Shown: positions 1 through 9,796 of the stretch, piece by piece
Layout of the letters: the number at the start of each line of letters is the position of its first letter
How positions within the stretch are numbered: position 1 is the stretch's first letter
Assembly: GCA_000169395.1 (NCBI GenBank)
Contig: AAXZ01000006.1
Span: 52,479 to 116,478, forward strand
Direction: 5' to 3'
Source: Rhodobacteraceae bacterium HTCC2150
GTDB lineage: Bacteria > Pseudomonadota > Alphaproteobacteria > Rhodobacterales > Rhodobacteraceae
DNA length: 64,000 bases
Translations under genes and position numbers: made by a program
The notes under the pieces: model-generated
Told to the model about the DNA's origin: nothing
Database searches by the model: none
Seen by the model: only the letters and a program-made list of their open reading frames with translations

Positions 1-1870
1 TGCCGGCGTCTTTGTCTTTTTTAGGCTTCTTCTTGCTGGGTTTGTTGCCGCCACCCTTGTGATCGGCCCATTCGTTATCCCAACCATCGTCGACATACTT
101 GCTTTGTGGTGGTTTTTCGTCGCTAACGTATGGCTTCTTTTTATAGCCGCCGCCGTCGCGCCCACCGCCTGATTTACCTTTGTAACCAGATCCACCGTCA
201 CGATCGAATTTTCCACCCGAACTGCCGCGACGTGCAGGGCCGCGCGATGAAGGTCCGCCCAAATCAGGGGCTTTGTCCAACGCGGTCACTTTGGAACCTT
301 CAATTTTCATTGAATTACCTAGCGCCTTAACGAAACCAGCGGCTGAATCCTTGCGGACCTCTACGAAGGATTGATTATCGCGTACACGGATGGCACCCAG
401 ATCTTCTTTGGTTAGATTGCCCGCCTTACACAGCATCGGCAATAGACGACGCGGTTCAGCGCCTGCCTCATGGCCACCTTCGATAGAGAACCATGTTGAG
501 GGGCCGAATTCTTCGCGTGGGTGCGCACCAGAGCGACCTTTGTCGCCACGACCACCATCGCGACCACCAGATGGGCCAGCGGCGCTGACTTCTTCTGGGG
601 CGGACTGACGTACGGCGAACAGTTTCATGTAGGCTGTTGCGATTTGTTCAGCGGAATAAGTTGCAACCAGTGCCTCGATTGTTTCAACGTGGCGTGGCTC
701 AGCGGCTTCAAGCCAGCTTGGATCGGCTAGAATCCGTTCTTTGTCACGGGCGAACACTTCGTCAGCTGATGGCGCATCGCCCCAATCGGCGGTTACCTTG
801 GCACCACCCAACAAACGGTTGGCTTTGCTGCGTTGGCTGGATGGTACGATCAGTGCAGAAACACCTTTGCGACCCGCGCGGCCAGTCCGGCCAGAACGGT
901 GCAGTAACGTTTCAGAGTTTGTCGGCAAATCGCCGTGAATAACCAGTTCCAGACCCGGCAAATCGATACCACGCGCGGCAACGTCCGTCGCGATACAAAT
1001 ACGGGCACGACCATCGCGCATCGCTTGCAACGCGTGGGTGCGTTCGTTTTGTGTCAGCTCACCTGAAAGGGCGACAACAGAAAAACCGCGGTTAGAAAAA
1101 CGTGTGGTCAAACGGTTCACCATGGCGCGGGTGTTACAGAACACCAACGCATTTGGTGCCTCGTAATACCGCAGCACATTAACAATCGCATTTTCAACAT
1201 CGCGGGCTGAAACAACCATCGCGCGGTATTCAATGTCAGAGTGTTGTTTTGATTCAGCAACTGTTGTGACGCGCACAGCGTCGTTTTGATAAGATTGCGC
1301 CAAACGGGCGATCTGTTTTGGCACGGTGGCCGAGAACATCAATGTGCGACGTTCCTCGGGTGCCTCGCCAAGAATAAATTCAAGATCTTCGCGGAAACCA
1401 AGATCAAGCATTTCATCGGCTTCATCCAGAACGACAGCACGCAGTTCGGTCATGTTCATGGAATTGCGCATGATGTGATCGCGCAGACGACCCGGTGTGG
1501 CCACAACGATGTGCGCACCACGGGCCAAAGCGCGGCGTTCATCGCGCATATCCATACCACCAACACAAGAAACAACCTTGGCGCCAGTTTTGCCATACAG
1601 CCAATCAAGTTCGCGTTTCACCTGCAGGGCCAATTCACGGGTAGGGGCGATGACCAAAGCCAATGGTTTATCAGCTTGGGCAAAACTGCCGTCATCCTCT
1701 AGAATTGATGACCCGATGGCCAGACCAAAGCCAACGGTTTTACCGGACCCTGTTTGCGCAGATACCAACAGATCGGCATCAGCAAGTTCGGGCTTGGTTA
1801 CAGCCTCTTGAACTTGGGTAAGGGTTTCATATCCACGGGCGGCAAGGGCATCGGCAAGAGTTTTAATCAC
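1..1870 (-). CDS. DEAD-box ATP-dependent RNA helicase (3' end outside window)
   Basis: The gene reads leftward and leaves the window at base 1, so only about 623 N-terminal codons are visible. The helicase core comes first: Walker A as AQTGSGKT, motif Ia PTRELA, motif II DEAD within VLDEADEMLDLGF, motif III SAT, and the second RecA domain with ARGIDLP and HRSGRTGRAGRKG. A DbpA-type RNA-binding domain follows (about residues 470-545), then a Gly/Arg/Lys-rich basic tail. It probably remodels structured RNA, for example in ribosome assembly or mRNA turnover. The start is taken as GTG at 1870 because both upstream ATGs run into stops before joining this frame; the RBS is weak. The family is certain; whether it is DeaD, DbpA or RhlE is not resolved. 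Confidence 0.93.
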   Translation of the reverse strand, partial: MIKTLADALAARGYETLTQVQEAVTKPELADADLLVSAQTGSGKTVGFGLAIGSSILEDDGSFAQADKPLALVIAPTRELALQVKRELDWLYGKTGAKVVSCVGGMDMRDERRALARGAHIVVATPGRLRDHIMRNSMNMTELRAVVLDEADEMLDLGFREDLEFILGEAPEERRTLMFSATVPKQIARLAQSYQNDAVRVTTVAESKQHSDIEYRAMVVSARDVENAIVNVLRYYEAPNALVFCNTRAMVNRLTTRFSNRGFSVVALSGELTQNERTHALQAMRDGRARICIATDVAARGIDLPGLELVIHGDLPTNSETLLHRSGRTGRAGRKGVSALIVPSSQRSKANRLLGGAKVTADWGDAPSADEVFARDKERILADPSWLEAAEPRHVETIEALVATYSAEQIATAYMKLFAVRQSAPEEVSAAGPSGGRDGGRGDKGRSGAHPREEFGPSTWFSIEGGHEAGAEPRRLLPMLCKAGNLTKEDLGAIRVRDNQSFVEVRKDSAAGFVKALGNSMKIEGSKVTALDKAPDLGGPSSRGPARRGSSGGKFDRDGGSGYKGKSGGGRDGGGYKKKPYVSDEKPPQSKYVDDGWDNEWADHKGGGNKPSKKKPKKDKDAG

Positions 1871-2093
1871 GGGTACGGCTTTTCATTTAATGAGGTGGCC
1901 ATCGAGGCCAAAGATTGCCCACTAAGCCCTTTGCCCTCAATTGTATAGTGCAGATTGCGCAACAGTTGGCGCAAATTGCCACAGGTTTAAGGCAAATACA
2001 CTGGGTAATGTTGAAACCTGATTGCTTGGCTATTGCTTGAGAGCCGCGAAATTGGGTAGCTTGTGAAAAAAATCAATAAAACAGGCCAGTTCG

Positions 2094-3200
2094 ATGATAA
2101 TCACAGATATTTCTTCTTGCGTATTACCAGATGGTGATGCGCTTGCCCGTGATTTACCAGGATCAGTTGAGGAACTTGGTGAGGATTTTGTTGCGAAATA
2201 TGACAGTAAAACACTGTTTTATGACGTTTTTTATTACAGAGATGGTCCACTAAAGAAGGTGATCGCCATTGGGCCAACTTTGCGCAAGACCCTGCGCGTT
2301 TTCCTAAAGTCTGCGGAAATCACCATCGACGGTCTGCCGGTGCAGATGATCGAAACCAGCCCCAATAAACGGTTTTGCCAGCTTGAATTTGAGGTGCCTA
2401 CGACAACGCCCAAGGTTCTGAGCATCCGTCATGAACAATTTAACGCCGACATTCCGATCAATTTGCCCTCGTTGCGCGATTTCGCAGGGACGCGGGCCAT
2501 TACGACTTTGTCCAAAAACAACCGATTGAACTGGATCGAGGATTAGGCCCGCCATCATATTGATGCGCATGGTGCAAATTCCTTGGTGTTTTTTGATAAT
2601 GGTTCGGACGCCTATGATTTGACCGAACTGCGGGAATGCATTGCGGGCATAAAGGGTTTGAAAGCTTCCGTCGTCTTGCGCCCTGAATTTACTTATGGTC
2701 CGTCAGGCAATCATCGCCAAGCCACGAATGCGCGGTATTTACAGTTTGCTATGTTCGCTATTTCCAAGATGCGGTTTTTGGCGGATGCCGATGCGGTTTT
2801 GAATGTGGATGTTGACGAAATGGTCTATTCAAAATCCGGCGCCAGCATTTTTGATGCCGTGAAAGAAGACACCAAAGGCTATATCACTTTACCCGGCACA
2901 TGGCGTCATGCCACGCGTATGGGTGACAATGATGCCCCGCTAAGCCATGCGGATCACACCCATGAACATTTGGGGCAGGGGGATCAGATTTGGCCGAAAT
3001 GGTGCGTGGATATGAAGGGTGCCATCACGGATGAGCCATGGCGCACGCACGGGTTCAACGGGATCACAGAAAATTTTCACGATGATTTCGGGTTTTTTCA
3101 TTGTCGCCAGATCACCACCAACTGGCATTTTTCGCGACCCCACTTGAACGCGGATGAATTGCGGCTTGATCCGTTCGCACAGGCCGTTTTGGCGGGCTAG
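2094..3200 (+). pseudogene. GT92-like glycosyltransferase interrupted by an in-frame TAG
   Basis: Two open stretches, 2094-2546 and 2583-3200, lie in the same frame and are separated only by TAG at 2544-2546. Read through, they give about 368 residues resembling roseobacterial glycosyltransferase family 92 / Glyco_tranf_2_4 proteins. Across the stop the product reads NRLNWIED-stop-ARHHIDAHGA, where relatives usually have Trp, so TGG to TAG is the simplest change. The second half keeps FFDNGS and a DXD-like metal site, VDVDEMV. A hairpin terminator follows at 3230. The intact protein would be expected to add sugars to a surface polysaccharide. As written it makes a 150-residue fragment without the catalytic half, unless the codon is suppressed or misread. 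Confidence 0.8.
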
Positions 3201-3229
3201 TCAGCGCTATTTTTGAAAAGTTCGGTATT

Positions 3230-3258
3230 CAGCAACCACCCGCTTTGGGCGGTTGCTG
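3230..3258 (+). terminator. Rho-independent terminator after glycosyltransferase
   Basis: The arms CAGCAACC and GGTTGCTG pair with an inner CCC/GGG extension, followed by a T-rich ATTGTTTTG tail. It lies 30 bp after the glycosyltransferase stop, between convergent genes. Confidence 0.75.
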
Positions 3259-3294
3259 ATTGTTTTGTGCAAGATCTCCAATCAGGATATCGCG

Positions 3295-4809
3295 TTAAAC
3301 AAAGATAAAGTCATCCACGCCCAAATCGCCCAGCGTAACGCCGGTCAGGGTAATCGTGTCACCTGTGCCATCTGAAATCACCACATCAAGGCCGACTTGG
3401 GCGATGTGATTGCTGGCCAGCGTGGTTAGATCGGTATAATCCGTTATCGCGGTCACGCCGCTCAGGTCAATTTTCTCGCCGTCGTTGGTTGCGTTGAAAT
3501 CTGTGATGATATCGACACCAAATCCATCCACAAAGATGAAGGTGTCCAAACCTGAGCCACCTGACATCGTGTCGTCACCCGATCCACCGATTAGGGTGTC
3601 ATTGCCGCCACCACCAAACAATTGATCGTCGTTGGCACCGCCATCAAGCGTGTCTTCGCCTGCTTGCCCACGTAAAACATCATTGCCATTCCCGCCGTAG
3701 GCCTCATCGTTGCCAACGCCACCAAAAAAGCTGTCGGCGAAATCGCCGCCATACATCACATCACTGTGGTTGCCGCCAAACAAAACATCTTGGTCGTCGC
3801 CGCCGAAAAGCGTGTCGTTACCAGAGTTGCCGTAAAGCGTGTCTTTGCCAGAACCGCCATAAAGTACGTCCACAGCACCATTGCCAAATAGCTTGTCACC
3901 GCCATCATCACCAACAAGCGTATCCGTCCCAGCACCGCCAAAAAGGACATCTTTATCGTCACCGCCATAAAGCTTGTCTGCCCCATCTTGGCCATAAATC
4001 TTGTCGTTATTTTCGCCACCATAAAGGCTATCGTTCTCGGTGCCGCCAAACAGCTTGTCCAGACCAACACCGCCGTAAAAGCTGTCGCTGTCAGCACCAC
4101 CATAAAGCTTGTCGTTGCCTTCATCGCCATACATTGTGTCGTTCGCTGCGCCGCCATAAAGGGCGTCGTTGCCAAGACCGCCGTACAAATCATCGGCGTC
4201 ATCATCCCCATATAATTTGTCAGATTGGGCGCCACCGGAAATCACATCTTCGCCGTCACCACCAAACACCGTGTCTTTGCCAGCACCCGAGGAAAACACA
4301 TCTGTCAAATTCGTGCCCGTGATCGAGTCGTTTTCGGTGATCGTGCCGATGGCAATGTTGTTATAATCCAAAACCGCACCGGGGGCGAAGGGTCCGGAGG
4401 ATATGGCACTCAATGTGCCAGAGGCTTCGACAGCCGCCATTAAGGCATCTAAATCTGACTGAGATGAAATTGAAAGCGCCGCGCCTCCGACCACAAAGAC
4501 ATTTTCAATGCCTGTGTTGGGATCGAAAAAATTCATAATGTAGGATGTTTTGCCAAACAATGTCAGCGCACCAACATAGGCTTCGGTACTGAAGCCAAGG
4601 GCAACACCATCAATTTCTGTCAAATAAGATTGCCCAGTGACAGTGGAAAACGCAACAGTCGGCAAATCGCCATTTCCCGTGGCAAGGACGGAATACGTAC
4701 TTGTGTAGTCATCCGTTGTAATTGTTTAAAAGACGACGGAAACTTCATAAACGGCGTTATCCGATTCATCATAGCTCCAGGAAATGCCGGTCATTGTAAA
4801 AGTTGTCAC
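3295..4809 (-). pseudogene. RTX calcium-binding repeat protein with an in-frame TAA near the 5' end
   Basis: The long open frame (about 456 residues, ending at 3295) holds many GGxGxDxLx RTX nonapeptides that bind calcium as a parallel beta-roll, and ends with the FIFVDGFGVDIITDF-type C-terminus of Roseobacter RTX proteins. There is no good start at the head of that frame (a TTG at 4665). The same frame continues upstream through TAA at 4726-4728 to GTG at 4809, which has a clear GGAG Shine-Dalgarno sequence 8-9 bases before it. The 27 codons before the stop encode a normal-looking leader (TGISWSYDESDNAVYEV). I infer that the native gene starts at 4809 and has acquired one nonsense codon. Its secretion would be by type I export. 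A sequencing error is the main alternative. Confidence 0.78.
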
Positions 4810-4984
4810 TAGAATTCTCCAAAAATAGATACACACACGCCCAAGGGGCATTTGGGTAAACTAAACACGCAGTTCGTGTTGGTGTAAAGGGTGCAACGAT
4901 TCAGGAACGGTCGCAAATTCCTGAAAACCATTGGAAATTATGCACATAATGCGGGTACGTCAGGGGGGTCATTTCCAAATCACC

Positions 4985-5401
4985 TTACCCATCGCGCCCT
5001 GGTTCAGATGGATTGGATGAAAACAGGGACATCTTGTTGCCTTGGGGATCGCGCAGGTAGCCGACGTAAAAATTAGGCCCATACGCCGCGCGAAAACCTG
5101 GTTGCCCCTCGTCTGTGCCACCATGGGCAAGGGCGGCGGCATGAAGATCACGCACCTGTTGTTGATTTGCTGCCTCAAAGGCCACCATGGCCCCGTTGCC
5201 CGCACTTGCTGGTGCCCCATTAAAAGTTGGCTTTACATAGAAGTCGGGCAGAATGATCGACTGCCCCTCGGCCACGGGTAAAACATAACTTAACCCTTCC
5301 ACGCCTTCGCTTAGCGTATATCCAAGCGCGGGCAAGAGCGCGTTGTAAAACACTTTGGCGCGGGCAATGTCATCGGCACCAACAGTAACATAGGCGATCA
5401 T
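4985..5401 (-). CDS. VOC / glyoxalase-fold family protein
   Basis: A 138-residue single-domain vicinal-oxygen-chelate protein. It opens MIAYVTVGADDIARAKVFY, the usual beta-alpha-beta start of the glyoxalase/bleomycin-resistance fold, and ends with the paired motif VGYLRDPQGNKMSLF, which carries the typical DPxGN turn. The ATG at 5401 is preceded by AAGGAAG; an extended frame upstream to 5473 has no such support. VOC proteins include metal-dependent lyases, dioxygenases and antibiotic-binding proteins, and no substrate can be assigned from sequence or neighbours. It is transcribed away from the divergent EamA transporter. Confidence 0.85.
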   Translation of the reverse strand: MIAYVTVGADDIARAKVFYNALLPALGYTLSEGVEGLSYVLPVAEGQSIILPDFYVKPTFNGAPASAGNGAMVAFEAANQQQVRDLHAAALAHGGTDEGQPGFRAAYGPNFYVGYLRDPQGNKMSLFSSNPSEPGRDG

Positions 5402-5579
5402 GTAAGGCTTCCTTTGCAAACAAGCATTTGTATCAATGATCGGTATGACACCACGTAATTGCCGCAACGACAAGGTTTCTTGGCGCGGTGAATTCCCGAC
5501 ATTCTTAGGTCGCCAATAGCTGTGTTCTGAAATTCAAATTTTGCTAATCCCATTACAAATTCTCTTGCAAGGTAAGCCC

Positions 5580-6509
5580 ATGTCGCCCAACACATCATCT
5601 GGCCCCGCTGAAATCAGTCACAGACGCGGATTGTTTTTTGTCTTTGCCGCAGGTGTTTTGTGGTCAACTGTTGGTCTTGGTATTCGATTGATTGAAGATG
5701 CCAGCGTTTGGCAAATCTTGCTGTATCGTTCCTTTGCCCTTAGCACATTTTTATATTTCGTGATCCGCATCCGCAGCGGCGAAAGCCCGTTTTCACAGGT
5801 GCACCGTGCCGGTATGCCCGCCGCCATTGCAGGTTTGGCGTTGGTTGCGGCCTATTCGGGCGGCATTTATTCGATTCAAGTTATTTCAGTAGCCAGCGCT
5901 TTGTTGTTGTTCGCCACTGCGCCCTTCATGACGGCAATATTAGGCTGGATCATATTGCAAGAACGCGTGCGCCCCGCCACATGGATGGCCATCGTTGTGG
6001 CCATTGTGGCTATTGCGATCATGGTGTCAGGCCAAACCTCGGCGAGTACACAGAACGGGCAACTGGGCGGGATTTTGGCGGCCCTTGGTTCGGCCCTTGG
6101 CTTTTCGGTATTCACTGTCGCGTTGCGGTGGGGAAAATCGGGAGAAATGTTGCCATCGGTTTTTCTGTCGGGATTATTCGCCATCATCATCACATCGTCG
6201 CTTTGTCTATATTTGGGGATGTCATTGGTTCTGTCGCCACTTGATGCCGGCATTGCCATGGGAATGGGCGTATTTCAGGTCGGCGCTGGGTTGGTTCTAT
6301 ATACCTTGGGTTCACGGACCTTACCCGCAGCAGAATTGGCACTGCTGTCGCTGGCCGAGGTTCTGTTGGGGCCTGTTTGGGTGTGGTTATTTTTGGGTGA
6401 GGATGCATCTGTCAGAACACTGATCGGCGGGGCCATATTGCTTGCTGCCATTGCAGGCAATGCGCTGTCAGGCATTCGCAGGCGCCCCTTGCCCGTCAAC
6501 AGAGTATAA
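5580..6509 (+). CDS. DMT/EamA-family transporter
   Basis: A 309-residue inner-membrane protein with about ten hydrophobic segments arranged as two EamA repeats of five. The first starts GLFFVFAAGVLWSTVGLGIRLI and the second GGILAALGSALGFSVFTVALRW. The end of the second repeat carries the family signature ELALLSLAEVLLGPVWVWLFLGE. The ATG at 5580 follows AAGGTAAG. Family members export amino acids, nucleotides or other metabolites. The downstream convergent pxp operon might hint at an amino-acid-related substrate, but that is only positional. Confidence 0.9.
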   Translation: MSPNTSSGPAEISHRRGLFFVFAAGVLWSTVGLGIRLIEDASVWQILLYRSFALSTFLYFVIRIRSGESPFSQVHRAGMPAAIAGLALVAAYSGGIYSIQVISVASALLLFATAPFMTAILGWIILQERVRPATWMAIVVAIVAIAIMVSGQTSASTQNGQLGGILAALGSALGFSVFTVALRWGKSGEMLPSVFLSGLFAIIITSSLCLYLGMSLVLSPLDAGIAMGMGVFQVGAGLVLYTLGSRTLPAAELALLSLAEVLLGPVWVWLFLGEDASVRTLIGGAILLAAIAGNALSGIRRRPLPVNRV

Positions 6510-6525
6510 CTTGGGTAGCAGCCCG

Positions 6526-7527
6526 TCATTCATCGATAAAGGCTTGGATCAGGTTTTCGCGCATCAGGCGTTGGGCCAACGTTCCCCGCGCCACAGAAAT
6601 ACGATCGAGGTATTGTTTCTTGCCTGTTTGAAATGCGCGTGCTTGGGCTATGGCCTGCTGGCATGAAATCACTGAAAACCGCAAATCTTGACCCGCGCGA
6701 TGTTGCGCAATTCTGTCGGTGTCACATGAAATGATCGTCGCAATCTTGGGATAACCGCCGGTTGTTTGATGATCCGCAAGCAACACGGTCGGAATGCCAT
6801 CACCAGAAACTTGGATGGCGCCACGCACAATCGGTTCAGAAGGGATCGACAAAACCTCGCGCAAGGTCAGTTTACACCCATCAAGTCGCATTCCCATGCG
6901 ATCATAAGCATCCGTAACCCGAAAGGTCGCCGCACAAAGCTGTGCCACAGCATCGTCAGCGAAATGATGATCTTGTGGACCAGCAACAACGCGAAATGAT
7001 CCGTGTTGCACAAAATCTGGGCGCGGAATTTCACCCAAGCGATCCTCGCGGATAACGGCATCGTCTATTTTCAAAACTTGGCCTGCTTGAATGGCCCCAC
7101 CCCCAAACCCTGACGTTGAATGGGTTGCCTGACTGCCAAGCCAACTGGGGCAATTAAGTGTGCCTGCAAATGCAATATACGCCCAACTGCCTGCCACACC
7201 CGCACGGATCGCAAGACGTTCGCCTTTTTTAAGGGTTAGGATTGTCCATGAGGATGTTTTGTTTCCATCATGATCGACGACAAAATCACCACCCGTCACC
7301 GCAACGGTGATTTCCCCCGCCTTGCATTGCAAGATCATACCGGCCAATGAAATTTCAATCACTGTTTGACCGGCTGGGTTACCAAGGGCCGCATGAGCGG
7401 CATCAAAGGCCAGTCGATCCATTGGTCCGGATGCCGCCACACCATAACGCATGTTACCGGGACGCCCGGCATCCTGAAACGTAACCAATGGCCCCGCGAA
7501 AACGGTCAAAATTTCCGCCTCAGCCAT
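6526..7527 (-). CDS. pxpC: 5-oxoprolinase subunit PxpC
   Basis: A 333-residue protein of the KipA / AHS2 carboxyltransferase-like family. It starts EILTVFAGPLVTFQDAGRPG, the family hallmark with the QDxGRxG motif, and contains the VLLADHQTTGGYPKIA segment near residue 250, also conserved. With PxpA and PxpB it forms the prokaryotic ATP-dependent 5-oxoprolinase that opens pyroglutamate to glutamate, a metabolite-repair reaction. Its start overlaps the end of pxpB by 8 bases, showing translational coupling. Length and motifs are normal. Confidence 0.92.
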   Translation of the reverse strand: MAEAEILTVFAGPLVTFQDAGRPGNMRYGVAASGPMDRLAFDAAHAALGNPAGQTVIEISLAGMILQCKAGEITVAVTGGDFVVDHDGNKTSSWTILTLKKGERLAIRAGVAGSWAYIAFAGTLNCPSWLGSQATHSTSGFGGGAIQAGQVLKIDDAVIREDRLGEIPRPDFVQHGSFRVVAGPQDHHFADDAVAQLCAATFRVTDAYDRMGMRLDGCKLTLREVLSIPSEPIVRGAIQVSGDGIPTVLLADHQTTGGYPKIATIISCDTDRIAQHRAGQDLRFSVISCQQAIAQARAFQTGKKQYLDRISVARGTLAQRLMRENLIQAFIDE

Positions 7528-8227
7528 TTTTTACCCCCTGATCCAAGCTTTCAAATGCCATCAAATCGATGCGTTCAAACGTTACACGATCACCGACATC
7601 AAAAAGGAACGGGTGGTTTGGGTCGCCTGTAAAGATTTGGTTCGGTGAACGGCCAATGATTGACCACCCCGTTGGCATGGTCAGCGTCGTGATCAGGCAT
7701 TGCGGGCCAGCAATGACAACGCTGCCCGCGGGCACATCACGTACCGCTGCCTTTTTCCGCGGCACCTGAATTTGTGTATCCACCCCTGAAAGATAGGCGT
7801 AACCCGGTGAAAAACCATACATCAGAACATGAAAATCACCCGCAAGATGGGCATTAATCACCGCATCTGTTGACAGGCCAGTGGCCGTGGCAACCGCGTT
7901 TAGATCGGTTGAAAAGGGGGTTTCGTAACAGACTTGAATTTTCCGACGCACGCCGTGACTGCGTTCGATTTTCAAACCTTGCAAAAGGCGCAGAACATGC
8001 GCCTTTATCGCGCCGTGATCGGTTATAACAGGATCAAACGACACCAAAAGATTGACCAATGCAGGCACAGTTTCAATCATGCCAGCGGGCATTTCGGTCG
8101 CAAGCGCCTTATCAAGAGCAATAACCTTGGCATGGGCAGCATCACTGATTTTGTCGGCAAACCCCACCATTAGGGCATGATCTGCAACAGGTTTAAATTC
8201 TGGTTCCATGAACCGTTCTTTTGACAT
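7520..8227 (-). CDS. pxpB: 5-oxoprolinase subunit PxpB
   Basis: About 235 residues of the KipI / AHS1 (CT_C_D) family. The motif GFSPGYAYLSGVD near residue 130 and PAGSVVIAG followed by TGWSIIGRSP near residues 180-210 are diagnostic. It is the partner of PxpC in 5-oxoprolinase; in Bacillus the homologue also inhibits the sporulation kinase KinA, a role not expected here. The ATG at 8227 follows the pxpA stop by one base (TAAGATG), suggesting coupled translation. A second in-frame ATG at 8209, after AAGAACGG, is an equally possible start. Confidence 0.9.
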   Translation of the reverse strand: MSKERFMEPEFKPVADHALMVGFADKISDAAHAKVIALDKALATEMPAGMIETVPALVNLLVSFDPVITDHGAIKAHVLRLLQGLKIERSHGVRRKIQVCYETPFSTDLNAVATATGLSTDAVINAHLAGDFHVLMYGFSPGYAYLSGVDTQIQVPRKKAAVRDVPAGSVVIAGPQCLITTLTMPTGWSIIGRSPNQIFTGDPNHPFLFDVGDRVTFERIDLMAFESLDQGVKNG

Positions 8228-8228
8228 C

Positions 8229-8993
8229 TTAACGTTTAGAAAAACTGGAAATCCGAACACCGTCCGCCGTTAAGCGATCAAATATCTGACGCGCCATTTT
8301 AACGGCACCCGCACTGTCACCATGAACACAGATTGAATGCGCCGCAAGTTTGATCGGATCACCGTCAATCACTGGCATCAACCCTGTTTCAAGGAACGAA
8401 ACCAATCGTTCGGCTGCTTCTATCGCGTCATGGATCATCGCGCCATCTTGGCCCCGCGGCACCAGTTGCCCAGTTAATAGATACCCACGATCCGCAAAAA
8501 TCTCTGAATACACAGGCGCCCCTGCGCGTTTGGCGGCCTTTTCACTCTGGGTGCCCGAAATCGCAAGAATGGCCAAGTTAGGGTCGATTTTTTGCACGGC
8601 GGCGACAATGGCATCGGCCACATCAGAATCCCGCGCTGCCAAATTGCCAAGCGCACCATGGGGTTTGACATAGGTGACAGGCACGCCCACCTGCGCGGCA
8701 ACACCGATTAACGCCCCGATTTGTGCCGCACACATTCTGCCAATTTCATCAGGGTGCATGGGAATAACGCGCCGTCCGAACCCTTCTTTGTCGTTATAAC
8801 CTGGGTGCGCACCCACATTGACCCCATTTTCGCGCGCCAATTCCAGCGTTCTAAACATGGTTTCTGGGTCACTTGCGTGCCCGCCACAAGCAACATTCGC
8901 GGATGTTACAATCGACAGCATTTGTTCATCATCACCCATTCCCCATGGGCCAAAACCTTCGCCAAGATCGGAATTTAGATCAATGCTTACCAT
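8229..8993 (-). CDS. pxpA: 5-oxoprolinase subunit PxpA (LamB/YcsF family)
   Basis: A 254-residue protein beginning MVSIDLNSDLGEGFGPW, the LamB/YcsF family signature. It also has SANVACGGHASDP, GAHPGYNDKEGFGRR and VKPHGALGN, which form the polysaccharide-deacetylase-like barrel and its metal-binding His/Asp residues. It is the catalytic subunit that acts with PxpB and PxpC in ATP-driven hydrolysis of 5-oxoproline. It is the first gene of pxpA-pxpB-pxpC, with GGAAAG just upstream of the ATG. A hairpin at 9130-9158 lies in the promoter region. Confidence 0.93.
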   Translation of the reverse strand: MVSIDLNSDLGEGFGPWGMGDDEQMLSIVTSANVACGGHASDPETMFRTLELARENGVNVGAHPGYNDKEGFGRRVIPMHPDEIGRMCAAQIGALIGVAAQVGVPVTYVKPHGALGNLAARDSDVADAIVAAVQKIDPNLAILAISGTQSEKAAKRAGAPVYSEIFADRGYLLTGQLVPRGQDGAMIHDAIEAAERLVSFLETGLMPVIDGDPIKLAAHSICVHGDSAGAVKMARQIFDRLTADGVRISSFSKR

Positions 8994-9129
8994 TTTCTTT
9001 CCTTACCCGTACCAACAGATGATTTAATACATTCGTACGCGCGGCCCCATAACAGCGCAACAGATAGAATGATGATGCGTAATCTAAACGCACGTTTTGG
9101 TGTTTGGGTGCTGAACACTTGCCAAGTTT

Positions 9130-9158
9130 TTTCATCAGTGTGCCGTTTTCTGATGAAA
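9130..9158. promoter_or_regulatory. Perfect 9-bp inverted repeat upstream of pxpA
   Basis: The arms TTTCATCAG and CTGATGAAA are exact complements separated by 11 bases. The site lies between the divergent pxpA operon and the secreted-protein gene at 9250. On neither strand is it followed by a T run, so it is more likely a protein-binding site or RNA leader hairpin than a terminator. Confidence 0.45.
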
Positions 9159-9249
9159 CATCCCTTTGTCGGCTTTTCACTTAACGTCTAAGATTGTGAC
9201 CACCCACAAAATTGTAGTAGTACACATTCGAACATTTAGGAGAGTTTCT

Positions 9250-9693
9250 TTGATAAAATCATTTTTGACGTGCTGCGGCCTTATTTGCATCAATTCGAGT
9301 GCAATGGCAGACCCAATTACTGTGACAAAAACCTATAACTATTCGCATCCTGTTTACGCGTCTCAAGATGCTGCATGTGTCACTTCGATTTTGGAAAAAA
9401 TAGCGCCAAAATTTGTCGGATTGTCAGAAATCTCCCTGAGTTCTAACTCAATGGTTGAAACGCAAAACGGCGCCTTGGCAATCTATGCTGGCGTAAAATT
9501 CATCAGCCAATATGGAAATGCAGAGGGCACAATAAACTGCGTTTTTGCGCCAAATCGCAAATCTATCACAGATATCGCGATCGTTTTTGAAGGTCGTGGC
9601 CTTGGTGGGCACAAAGCACGTGGCCGTATTTCTAGGTCAAAAGACCCTGCTAATTGGAAATCAACGTCCTTGGCCGTAACAGTCGTTGAATGA
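9250..9693 (+). CDS. Small secreted protein of unknown function
   Basis: A 147-residue product with a signal peptide, MIKSFLTCCGLICINSSAMA, and probable cleavage before DPITV. The mature part is a small beta-rich-looking domain with two cysteines and no motif I recognise. I take TTG at 9250 as the start because it is preceded by AGGAGAG at good spacing and places the signal peptide at the N-terminus; an ATG far upstream at 9166 would bury it. It stands alone between pxpA (divergent) and the desaturase gene. It should be periplasmic or outer-membrane associated. No function is proposed. Confidence 0.65.
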   Translation: MIKSFLTCCGLICINSSAMADPITVTKTYNYSHPVYASQDAACVTSILEKIAPKFVGLSEISLSSNSMVETQNGALAIYAGVKFISQYGNAEGTINCVFAPNRKSITDIAIVFEGRGLGGHKARGRISRSKDPANWKSTSLAVTVVE

Positions 9694-9796
9694 GCCGATA
9701 AAGCGCGTTGCCAATTATACAAAGTGGCCAAAGCAACAAGATAGGGATGCCCCTCTCATAGATTGACCGCGGTTTAACGCTTGCGTAAGTTTATTC

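Noticed and set aside
3756..4366. Several long open frames on both strands across the RTX gene.
   Set aside because: They are shadows of the repetitive RTX codons; their products are low-complexity and lack ribosome sites.
2544..4728. A recoded stop codon shared by the two broken genes near the left end.
   Set aside because: One is TAG and the other TAA, and neighbouring genes use both as ordinary stops, so no single recoding scheme explains them.
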